A stretch of DNA of 64,000 bases from Mercurialis annua (taxonomy: Eukaryota > Streptophyta > Magnoliopsida > Malpighiales > Euphorbiaceae), in assembly GCF_937616625.2 (NCBI RefSeq), contig NC_065570.1, forward strand, positions 8,814,001 through 8,878,000. The letters are read 5' to 3'. The first letter of the stretch is position 1, and the number at the start of each line of letters is the position of its first letter. The notes under the pieces were generated by a model. That model did not search any database. It was not told the DNA's origin and was given only the letters and a program-made list of their open reading frames with translations. This document shows, one piece after another, positions 53,084-62,940 of the stretch. The translations under genes and the position numbers were made by a program.

Positions 53084-53585
53084 GGCCTAATACCTTAAGA
53101 AATTCCGGCCTTTTATCCTTTTTTTTTTCAATTCTACCCTAACGTTGAAAACTGGTCAATTTTTCTCTATTTTGCATTTTATCATTTCAATTGTACTCAA
53201 TGTTTTTAATTTTTGTCAATTGTTTTACTTAAATAATGAAATCATTTAATTAACTAAGTATAAAGATAAAATTAAATTTATTTTCATTCAAAAAAGTACA
53301 AATAAGTCCTTTATTTTTAAAACCTAACTAAAAATCATAATCAAATTAAAAATAATTTAAATTTTTAATTAATTAAATCTAAAAAAAATTAAACAGATAC
53401 AATTAACATATGCTATACATGGAGAAAGTTTTTGAGTTTTTTCCAAACGAAAAACACATTAATTTTATATTTCAGGGTACAATTGAAATGACAAAATGCG
53501 AAATAGGGTAAAATTGACAAATTTTCAACGTCAGGGTAGAATTGAAAAAGGGGCTAAAAGGTCAGGATTTTTGAGGCATTAGCCC
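53084..53585. mobile_element. Foldback MITE, MULE type (502 bp), family A
   Basis: A perfect 9-bp duplication TAGACCTTT (53075-53083, 53586-53594). The arms contain AACGTTGAAAACTGGTCAAT and its inverse. The centre has ACATATGCTATACATGGAGA, shared with the copy at 60366. Confidence 0.87.
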
Positions 53586-53594
53586 TAGACCTTT

Positions 53595-54502
53595 TTGTAT
53601 ATTAGCCATAGTAAAAAAGGCGACAAAAATCCCAAAATAAAGCTTTCACGCAAGAAACAATTTATTTTTAGTGGCACACTAAAACTACGACTTTAAAAGA
53701 GAGTTAAAAAGAGTCACAATCCATTAGATACATGCTAAGAGTTAAAATAAAACTTCAATTTTGTAATTTATGATTGATAATTCAAGTGAATGTAAGTAAT
53801 TCAAAAGGACCTAAAATGATAAAGGCTTTTAAATTTTCTACGAATTTAGTTTAAAATCTAAATGCTGGCTTTTATAATTGAAATTGTAAATGAAATTGAA
53901 AATGAAACTGCTTTACATTAGGAAAAAAACAATATTGTTTATAAATTTATAAAAACTAAAGAAGTCCACTTTTCCTTGTGAATATGCGTTTGAATTTCTG
54001 TTGATTTTTTCGTTTCTCTGCTTTTACCCTCAACCTTTAAAAATTATCATTTGTGCCATTTTTCACTTGCTAAACTTCCACGTTCCAGTTTTCTAGTCAC
54101 TTTTTCAGAACTTTTTGAGTTATAACTATTGTTCTCAATTTGTATTCTATTAGTATTGAAACTGATTCTGGACTTTTCAATTTTTGAACTTCTAAAGTTT
54201 TAAATACTAGAATTAATTTCGGTATAAACAATTATATATATTAAATTTTTGTAGTTTTGAAAAAGAAAAATAAGTGAATTAAAATTAAATTTATGAAATT
54301 TCATAGATTTTTTGCAGTTTAACTAAATCAATTACTCATCAATTCGTACAATTTTTCGATTCAAAATAATTAAACCAAAAATCTAAATTTTGAAAAAATA
54401 AAAGCAAACGGAACTGATTTTTTAATTTATAATCAAACTGGTTCAACCGACCAATCTTGTTCGGTTCTCAAAACAATAAGCTAAAACACACGTACAAGAA
54501 AA
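53595..54502. other. Intergenic, nothing recognised
   Basis: AT-rich spacer of 0.9 kb between MITEs; no gene seen. Confidence 0.5.
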
Positions 54503-55003
54503 GGTTAAATGCAAATTCATACACCAACTTTGACCTAATTTGTAATTACACCATAAATTTTTAAATTTGACAATGTCGATAATGAACTTTGCATTTTTGA
54601 CAAATCGATACACCAATTATTTTCCAGGATAATTTTGCTGAGTTGGGAGCCGAAAAGAACACATATACTGATACAATGAATTTCAGTATTTGCCACGTAA
54701 TTTGGCACGTTTGCAAATGAAATCACAAACTTTAGCGTAATTTTCAATTACAACACCAACTTTAAAATTTTGGCAAAAATAGGTATCAACTTTTACTTTT
54801 TGGCAAATCGAAACACCGTTTATTTTCCAATTTCTCAGCCTATGTGACAATCCCGGCTTCCAACTCAGAAAAATTGTCCCGGAATATAATCAGTGTATCG
54901 ATTTGTCAAAAATAAAGTTTTATTACCGACATTACCAAGTTTCCAAATTTATGTTGTAATTGTAAATTAGGTTAAAGTTGGTATATGAATTTGCATTTAA
55001 TCC
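54503..55003. mobile_element. Foldback MITE, MULE type (501 bp), compound
   Basis: Ends GGTTAAATGCAAATTCATAC and, in reverse complement, GGATTAAATGCAAATTCATA. The inside repeats its own arm (54730-54810), suggesting an internal duplication or a second copy. Sequence is related to 56960-57248. The duplication is not clear because the flanks are A-runs. Confidence 0.75.
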
Positions 55004-55538
55004 AAAAAAAAAACAGGCTATAGAATGTTTGGATAAGTAAAGGACGAACTTAGATGAGACTATAGACATGCTCAAGAGCTAGGTATTTATTGGATCCGCC
55101 AAACTTATTAAATAGTTTTGGGTTTGAATGTTAGATTTTATATGTAAGTCCAGGTCAAGCCTAAATCCATATAAATTCAGTTATATGAAGTGAAAAAATT
55201 TACACAATTAACCAAAAAAATACAAAAAAGATCCAAAATGCGCCCCGAGAAATTTATTTCAAAAATAAAAAAAGCGAAACTAAAACAAATTAAAATTCAC
55301 CTGATCGTCGAAAACTATGACGCCAGTGTATTTTTTTGGTTCTAAACAACTTGTCTTCGCATTTCTTTCAAGTTTGAATCTTTCACATATAATACAACAA
55401 ATACTAAATCACTAAAATCAGCATTAATTGAAAAAAATGCAAAAGGAAAAATAATTAGGAGGCAGTTGATAAGTATAATTGACTTTAACAACTGCAGCTA
55501 CTAATATTTCCCAGTTTCTTGATTCTGCAGCAAGTAAG
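55004..55538. other. Intergenic, nothing recognised
   Basis: AT-rich spacer; no gene seen. Confidence 0.5.
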
Positions 55539-55547
55539 AAAAGTTAT

Positions 55548-55863
55548 GGTTTAATTGCATAAAAAATCACCAATTTTTGCGTGTTTTTAATATTTAACAT
55601 AATTTTTTTTTCTTGGCATAAAAAATCACCAAGTTTCATTTTTTTGCATATTTGTCCACGGGATGTAAAACGGCGCCGTTTTAAATGTAAAACGGCGCCA
55701 TTTTGCGCTAAAACGGCGTCGTTTTGCGCTTATTTTTTCAAAAAAAAACGTTATGTGGACGAATATGCCAAAAATGAAAGTTGATGGTTTTTAATGCCGA
55801 AAAAAAGATTATGCTAAATACCAAAAACACGCGAAAGTTGGTAATTTTTGGTGCAATTAAGCC
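55548..55863. mobile_element. Foldback MITE, MULE type (316 bp), with three CGGCG palindromes
   Basis: A perfect 9-bp duplication AAAAGTTAT (55539-55547, 55864-55872). Ends GGTTTAATTGC / GCAATTAAGCC. The centre (55668-55730) has three successive motifs AAAACGGCGCCGTTTT, AAAACGGCGCCATTTT and AAAACGGCGTCGTTTT. Confidence 0.88.
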
Positions 55864-55956
55864 AAAAGTTATTAACAAATGTTAGACATGAACGAATGTA
55901 TGACTAAGGTAGAAGTAAAGTGAAAAAACACCCTCTCGGGACTACAATTGATATTA

Positions 55957-56338
55957 GGCTAAATATATTTTGGAGTTCGGTTTTGGTTCATCGGATACTC
56001 AATTTTTATTTGGCTTTTTAAAGTTCTTAAACTTTTATTTTTTGATTCATTAGATCCCTCAACTTTTATTTAGCTTTTTTAGATTCCTAAATTTTATTGT
56101 TTAGTTCAATGGGTGGCTAAACTTTTATTTTTTAGTTCATAAAGTCCTTAAATGGACCTCCGTTTAAGGATTTAATGAAGCAAACAATAAAAGTTTAGAA
56201 ATCTGAGAAAGTCAAATAAAAGTTGAGGGACCTAATGAATTAAAAATTAAAATTTAGAGACTTAAGAACTCCAAATAAAATTAAGGGATCTGATAAACTA
56301 AAATAGTATAATTTAGAAATTCAAAAATAGATTTAGCC
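55957..56338. mobile_element. Foldback MITE, MULE type (382 bp)
   Basis: A perfect 9-bp duplication TTGATATTA (55948-55956, 56339-56347). Ends GGCTAAATATATTTT / GATTTAGCC. The arms are built from degenerate ~35-bp repeats with CAACTTTTATTT. Confidence 0.86.
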
Positions 56339-56423
56339 TTGATATTATGTTAATCATATGTTATTATTTTTGTCGACATATCCTCCTATTTCACCTAAAA
56401 CTCTCATTCCCACCTTTTTTTTT

Positions 56424-56814
56424 GCCTAATTACTTAAAAAAATCCCACCTTAAAACAATTTTTCGTTTATACCCTAACTTAGGAAAAAGTTCATTTGCAC
56501 CTTTTTTTTGATTTTTCGTTTTCAACTATGACCTAAAATTTTATTTTTTGACAATTTAATTAATTAAAGGATGAAAATATTAAAAATAATTAAATAGAAG
56601 GGTTATATCATCTTTTTTCTATTTGAAAAAATACAAATAAGTTAAAAAAGGAAGGATTATTTTAAGGTTTTTCTAGATATAAAAAGTTCAATTTAGTGAT
56701 TTAGGGTAGAGTTGAAAACAAAAAATCAAAAAAGAGGTACAAATGAACTTTTTCCTAGGTCATGGTATAAATGAAAAAATATTACAAGGTGAGGGTTTTT
56801 TAAGTAATTAAGTC
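56424..56814. mobile_element. Foldback MITE (391 bp)
   Basis: Ends GCCTAATTACTTAAAAAA / TTTTTTAAGTAATTAAGTC; the arms also share AAAAGTTCATTTG and its inverse. The flanks are T-runs, so a 9-bp duplication cannot be proven. Confidence 0.75.
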
Positions 56815-56959
56815 TTTTTTTTTTATTTTTTCTCACTGTCTATAGTAAAGATTTCATATATTTTAAAACAAATAATATAATGATGAAAACCTTAAATACA
56901 CCAAATTTATTTAAAACCTAGTTTTTATTTTTCATTGATAAATTTTTAAATTTAACTTA

Positions 56960-57248
56960 GGGTTAATTGCAAATGCATACACGAACTTTATCCCAATTTG
57001 CAATTACAACATAAATTTTGAAATTTGGCAATGTCAGTAACCAACTTTCATTTTTTGGCAAATTGGTACACCGACCAATCACGCAACGACATATGGCGGT
57101 ATATTACAATGTCCACGTTAGTGTTTTTCGTGTTTGGTGTATCGATTTGCCAAAAGTGTAAAGTTGGTTACTAATATTGCCAAATTTCAAAGTTTATGCT
57201 GTAATTGCAAATTAAGTTAAAGTTCGTGTATAAATTTGCAATTAACCC
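56960..57248. mobile_element. Foldback MITE, MULE type (289 bp)
   Basis: A perfect 9-bp duplication TTTAACTTA (56951-56959, 57249-57257). Ends GGGTTAATTGCAAAT / ATTTGCAATTAACCC. Confidence 0.9.
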
Positions 57249-57296
57249 TTTAACTTAATTACTGACGTAGTTGATTAAAATAAAACATATATGGAA

Positions 57297-57908
57297 GGGT
57301 TAACTATAAATTAATATACGAATTTTATCCTAATTTACAATTACAAAACTTTAAAACTTAGCAATTACTACACCAACTTTTATTTTTTGACAAATTGATA
57401 CACCAAACTAGAAAAACATTAACATGGATATTATAATAAATAGCTACGTGTTGTTGCATGATTGGTCGGTGTATTAATTTGTCAAAAAATGAAAGTTGGT
57501 GTATAAATTGTCAAATTTTAAATTGGGTTAATTACATATAACATCACCACCTTTTTACACGAATTCTAAAAAATAACACGACCTTTAAAACGTGGCAATT
57601 CAGGGCATCACCTTTCATTTCTTTTCAAAAACAACATGGGCACGTTTTTAGATAAAATTTTGCTGACTTGGACACCCGATGGGAGTGCCACGTGTCATGC
57701 CACGTCAGCAAAAATGCCACTAAAAATGCGCCCGTGTTATTTTTAAAAAGAAATGAAAGGTGGCGCCCTAAATTGCCACATTTTAAAAGTCATGTTATTT
57801 TTGCAATTTCATGTAAAGGTGGTGATTTTGTATATAATTAACCCTTTTAAATTTTATGTTGTAATTGTAAATTAAAATAAATATCGTGTATTAATTTACC
57901 ATTAATCC
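57297..57908. mobile_element. Foldback MITE (outer, about 283 bp) split by another MITE
   Basis: Left part 57297-57524 and right part 57854-57908 form one element: GGGTTAACTATAAATTAATA pairs with the reverse complement of its end (TAAATTAATAC...). Flanks TATATGGAA / TATGTGTAA are a worn 9-bp duplication. Related to 56960-57248. Confidence 0.8.
57525..57844. mobile_element. Nested foldback MITE, MULE type (320 bp)
   Basis: A perfect 9-bp duplication TTTTAAATT (57516-57524, 57845-57853) inside the outer MITE. Ends GGGTTAATTACATATA / TATATAATTAACCC. The centre has GCCACGTGTCATGCCACGTC. Confidence 0.92.
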
Positions 57909-58348
57909 TATGTGTAATGAGTTATAAACTTAATGTTAATATGCAAAAACATGTATTAAAAAATTACTTTAATCGTAGTTTTCAGATCCTCATTTTGTAT
58001 GGTTCATTATAGGTTTACCTTTTGGGTTTTTTTTATTTGTTTGTCAGTATTTGTACCTTTTCTAATACTTGAAATATTTGTCGTTTAAAAAAATATTGTT
58101 TTATAATACTTGTCATTTTAGAATACCAAAAAAGCAATTTATTGCTATTTTTTTCACATATATCTTCCATTTATTCATTGAAAGAATATAAAAATATAAA
58201 TAAAAAATTATAATAATTTCATAAAAAAACAGTTATAATAATTAATGTTAACAAATGTTAAGAAGGACTAATTTAATAAAAATACATATAAATTTAGACA
58301 TATTATGTTCTTATGTTATTGAATTTGATATTATTTTGAATTAAGTGT
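57909..58348. other. Intergenic, nothing recognised
   Basis: AT-rich spacer between MITEs; no gene seen. Confidence 0.5.
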
Positions 58349-58357
58349 GAATTTTAT

Positions 58358-58671
58358 GGACTTAAATAGCAATTTGCCCCTACAATTTGTAAGCAATGGG
58401 CAATTAACACATAAATAAACTTTGTTGGCAAATCAATACACGAACTTGGTGATTATGGGCAATTAGCCCATTTTGGCAAATTAATTTACAAGTTAAGGGG
58501 ACAAATTGCCAATTTAAAAGACAATTAACTTACAAATTGAGGGGATAAATTACCAAAATGGGGCAAATTGCCCATAATCACCATGTTTGTGTACTAATTT
58601 GCCCACAAAATTAATTTATGTGTTAATTGTCCATTGCTTACAAGTTTAGGGGGCATATTGCTACTTAAGTC
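58358..58671. mobile_element. Foldback MITE, MULE type (314 bp)
   Basis: A perfect 9-bp duplication GAATTTTAT (58349-58357, 58672-58680). Arms contain GTAAGCAATGGGCAATTAAC and its near inverse and pair over about 140 bp each. Confidence 0.88.
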
Positions 58672-58680
58672 GAATTTTAT

Positions 58681-59545
58681 GTTACACGAACTTTTATATT
58701 TATGAGAAAATACCAAAAAATATATATATTTTTGAAAAACTAATCAGCAGGTTTAGTATTATTTATATTTATCTGATACACTATTATATGACACTTAATT
58801 AATATAATATATTATTTATTTATTTTATTCAAATTGTTATTTATTAATTTTTTTCAATAAAAAATAACAAATTCCGAAGCAAACCGAGAGTTTTCTGTTA
58901 GTCTAATATAAATATAAATCTCTAAAGTAATACGAAGATTTTTTTTTTTAAAAGTGATATTTTTAATAAATTTCTTCAATTATTTCATTATCGATAGAAG
59001 TTGAGTGCTTTATGGCGTGGGCCTAAACAGTGGGCTAATTTTGTTCTCTCAAAGCCCAATTATATGATACTTACAAGTTCTCATTCACAATTACAGTTAG
59101 AATGTTCAGATTCCAAGGCATTATTGTCCCTCTAAGAAGCTGCATAGCTTAAGGAATGAGTCAGTTTCCAGTTTCCATTACCCAGCTTTTTGTATCCTAA
59201 ATTAAAGCTACTCCCCAACACAATTCTGAGAAAGTTGCATGTGATTTAGCAAAGGACTCTGTCTTTCCGCCAGTTCTTACTCAAATGCGCGCCTATAAAT
59301 GTTCCCGTCCCGCACTGTATTCTATTGTTTTTATCATCATTTAAAAAAAGAAAATTTATATTAGCGGTGTTTAAATTTTGTCAGTTTTTTTATTTTTTTT
59401 ATATCAAAATTTTAATTTTATAAAATGTATTAAAAAAGTGCTTTTGATTATTTTTCGGTCACTGATGTTCTAAAATATAAAAATAACTCTCGTTTTTACA
59501 TAAATGTATGCTTATATTAGTCAAAAATAATAATGATTGTATTCG

Positions 59546-59549
<4 letters not shown>
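58681..59549. other. Intergenic, nothing recognised
   Basis: AT-rich; 59030-59340 is less AT-rich but shows no frame with family resemblance. Confidence 0.45.

Positions 59550-59599
<50 letters not shown>
59550..59599. repeat. (TA)n microsatellite
   Basis: About 25 uninterrupted AT dinucleotides. Confidence 0.97.
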
Positions 59600-59602
<3 letters not shown>

Positions 59603-59700
59603 TAAAATAATAAATTATAACTGTAAATATAAATTTAAATGTTCTGTACTTGTTAGTAGCCCAGTGATAAAAAAAATGAATAAAAACACTCAGCAGATAC

Positions 59701-59883
59701 ATGCTCAGTAATATCATTGTTGAATCTGATGCTATGGAGGTAATTTTGGAGATTAGAAACCCTAGTCTTTCAGAGACGGACGTTCTAGTATATGACTGTT
59801 TGTGTATAGAAAAGCAGTTATGTATTGTTAATTTTATTTTCGTGAGGCGATCTGTGAATCAGGCAGCGCATGTTTTAGCATAA
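59701..59883 (+). pseudogene. RNase H-like tail of a plant LINE, fragment
   Basis: 60 residues: IIVESDAMEVILEI, then VLVYDCLCIEKQL, then FVRRSVNQAAHVLA. This follows the end of the RVT_3-type RNase H domain (one catalytic Asp in ESD; the last Asp replaced by His-Val in AAHVLA, as often seen). The upstream domain is missing, so it is a remnant. Confidence 0.75.
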
Positions 59884-60365
59884 CACATCCGTTCCATTTT
59901 AGGTCATCAGAAGTGCTATTGTCACTTCTCTGAATATCTCACAAATGTAAATGCTTTAGACTATTAATATCATTCCGACTTGATTTTTTTTAGAAAAAAT
60001 AATTCAAACATCATCGATATAATTTATACAAAAATTTATCATCCGCTCTCTTCGTGGCGGCCCTTTTTTCCCGATTTCTTCACTGAAGATAAACTTGTGG
60101 GTAAAGAGTTTTTTACAAATTCATTATCAACTAAATTTATACACTCTTTCAATAAAGAATTAGGTGATGTGGACACCATCATTCCATGACAAGTAAGATA
60201 TTTTCAAGTGCTTTTTTTTTTTCCCAATCAAATGAAAGTTCAGAGCCAATGCGTGTTTATAGTAAGTAGATGCCGAAATTAGTGTCAAAAAGTTGATAAT
60301 ATGTGTGATAGTTCGTAGCATATCATTAACAAAACAATAAAATATGTAACTTTTAATTTTTTTAA
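59884..60365. other. Spacer, possibly 3' part of the LINE fragment
   Basis: Follows the RNase H remnant. A 69-residue frame at 59980-60189 has no family resemblance. Confidence 0.4.
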
Positions 60366-60802
60366 GGTTTAATATCTTAAAAAACCCTAACTTTTTAGCC
60401 TTTTTTTAATTTTACCTGACGTTGAAAACTGGTCAATTTTACCCTATTTTGCATTTTATCATTTCAATTTTATCCCAACTTTTTAATTTTTGTCAATATT
60501 TTTATTTCATTCAAAAAAATACTAATAAGTCTTTTATTTTTAAGGACTAACTAAAAATTATAATAAATTAAATCTAATTTAAATTTTTAATTAATTAAAT
60601 TAAATTTTAAATACATACAATTAACATATGCTATACATGGAGAACATTTTTAAATTTTTTTCAAACAAAAAAGATGTTAATTTTATATTTAAGGGTACAA
60701 TTGAAACAACAAAATGCAAAATAGAGTAAAATTGACCAGTTTTAAACGTTAGGATAAGACTGAAAAGGAGTTAAAAGGTCATGATTTTTTGAGGCATTAG
60801 GC
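60366..60802. mobile_element. Foldback MITE, family A, second copy (about 437 bp)
   Basis: Shares arms (GACGTTGAAAACTGGTCAAT) and centre (ACATATGCTATACATGGAGA) with 53084-53585. The ends GGTTTAATATCTTAA / GCATTAGGCT are more diverged and the duplication is unclear. Confidence 0.8.
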
Positions 60803-62160
60803 TTTCTTAATACTTATATAAATATTATAAGAAAAATTAAATCCACACTTTGTGGAGCATTTCCAATGAATTTTTTTTTGTTAAAGAGTTACTATATAAA
60901 TTAAAAAATTATTTTGAAATAAATGATATATTTTTAATTTCGGTCAAATAATCTCTCTAATAATATTACTTCATTTTATTTTCATAAATATTATGAATAT
61001 TTAATTTTTATTTTATTTATTTATTTAATTTTTTAATTTTTATATTAAAAAGGAAAAATATTGTTTTGAAAAAGATAATTAATTATTTTAAAAATATAAA
61101 ATCACATCAATGAAATATGAAATAAAGAATAAGACCTAGTTTTCCTTAAATGGAGGGCTATTACTTCCTCTTTTAAGTATAAACAATAAAAAACCTGTTG
61201 AAGTTTTAAATTTATCATTATACTCTTATTTTAAAAAGTATTTAAAGACGAGATTATTATTTTGTTATAGGTAACATCGAAAAGGAAACGACATGAAGTG
61301 GACACGGGTATGATATTTTTCCAAAATAAAAAACATAAAAATATGGGAAAAACATGTATCGATAAAAATATAGAGATATATTAATAAATACTAAATATAT
61401 ATTAAATTCTAGTTATTTATTTATGATAATTAATCAAATAAATTATTTGGATATACTCAAAGTTTAGATTCATAATAAATAATAAAAATATAATATAATT
61501 CAATAAAAATAAATAGATTCGAAGTGTTATAGGTAATGTGAATGATAAAATTTGTAGAGAAGCGCCGTGGATATTTTGACCGATGAATAGGTATCAATTA
61601 ATATACATTTTGATAGAGACATGAAGTGTTATGGTTTTATAAATAATTGAAATTTTTATTTGTAAAATTTATTGGATTTTACAGCTATCTAATTTTTATT
61701 ATTTATCAAATAGTCTGAAACATCTCGCATAAATTTTTTAAAAGATTTTTAAAAAATTCGAAACGGAAAACGCAACTTTATTGAAATTTCCGTGTTTCGT
61801 GCATACAATAGTACTTATAATGTAACACCATGGAGGAGTGAAGAAATGATTGTGAGTAGCAATTATAGTGAGTGGAAACATTTGAGGACAGAGACAAGCC
61901 AATAAAAACATTGAAAAGTCCCTTAGTTTTGCGGTTACTATGTCTTTTCGCACTTTGCTGCTTTTCTACAATAATTGACGCTACACTCTTTTATTGCTTT
62001 TCACCGTCTCAACTTTATGTCTTCAAAATCATTTTGGCTGCTTTATTAGGAAAACCAAAACCAATTTTGAAATCAATTCTTCGTAGCTCATTAATGTCAA
62101 GTTTCAATTATGAGTATTGAGACTGATAGAGCCTCCAAAATCGGATGAATCGAGATGGTA
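60803..62160. other. Intergenic, nothing recognised
   Basis: 1.36 kb, AT-rich. An 82-residue frame at 61872-62120 looks fortuitous. No repeat with clean ends. Confidence 0.45.
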
Positions 62161-62940
62161 TTAGTTATTTTATTTTATTTTTAGTACAAGAGGAGAGCAA
62201 AGCTTGAAACTAAAAATTAAACGATTTGAATATTCCTAATATAGGGGATGCCATGAATATTGTGGGCTATCAAAGACAAAACACTAGCGGAAGGAGTCTC
62301 ATAAGACATATACTCCCTCCGTTCTTTTTTAGTTGTCCATTTAGCCAATATTGCACATACCAAGATAGTGCTCATTTTGTCTTAATTTATAAAGAGAAAT
62401 ACTAAAATAGCCCTATTAGTTAATAAATGCTTTTTAAATAAAAACATGGAGTCATTTATTAGGCATGGGTAAATTTGGAATATAATAGCTAAAGTCATAT
62501 TGAAATCTTAAATGGACAACTAATTAGAGATAAATATATTTTGCTAAATGGACAGCTAAAAAAGAATGGAGGGAGTAATTGATTTGAGAATCGAATCGCT
62601 ACTGATCGAGAGGAGATGGTCTGTCGAAAAATTAGTTTCGCGATAAATATGGACTATCCAGTCTTTCGCGAATATTGGGTTGGTAGCGAGTAAAATATTC
62701 AAAAAATATTCTGAGTCGGAATCCTTTTTGATTTTTTCCATTACCATTTTATTTTCGACTTCCAAAATTATCTTTCTTAATCTCAGCCGTCACCCCAGCT
62801 AGAGACCGTGAAGAAAACCCCTCGACTTAATCCACACCGATCGTCATTGAGAAACTTTCTAACCAATGTCCAATTTTTATTTCTCACAACGCCTCCTGCC
62901 TTAGCATAACAAAAGGTTTGGAAAGAACAAAAGATTTTTC
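62161..62940 (-). pseudogene. Decayed LINE 3' end, split by a Stowaway MITE and abutted by a newer LINE
   Basis: Read on the minus strand, AKAGGVVRNKNWTLV (from about 62906), SRGVFF and, in another frame, EVENKMVMEKI and DWIVHIYRETNFSTDHL match, in order, the RNase H domain of the LINE at 62941-64000. The 3' end (62183-62215, AGTACAAGAGGAGAGCAAAG in plus orientation) matches that LINE's 3' end GGTACAAGGAAGAGAGGCAA, followed by an A-rich tail at 62161-62182. Several stops and frame changes are present. Confidence 0.8.
62313..62575. mobile_element. Stowaway-type MITE (263 bp)
   Basis: CTCCCTCCGTTC...GAATGGAGGGAG termini with TA duplication (62311-62312, 62576-62577), as in Tc1/mariner-derived Stowaway elements. 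Subterminal AGTTGTCCATTTAGC pairs with GCTAAATGGACAGCT. Confidence 0.92.

Noticed and set aside
61872..62120. 82-codon ORF with hydrophobic stretch
   Set aside because: No homology, no promoter or splice context, and overlapped by another frame on the opposite strand.
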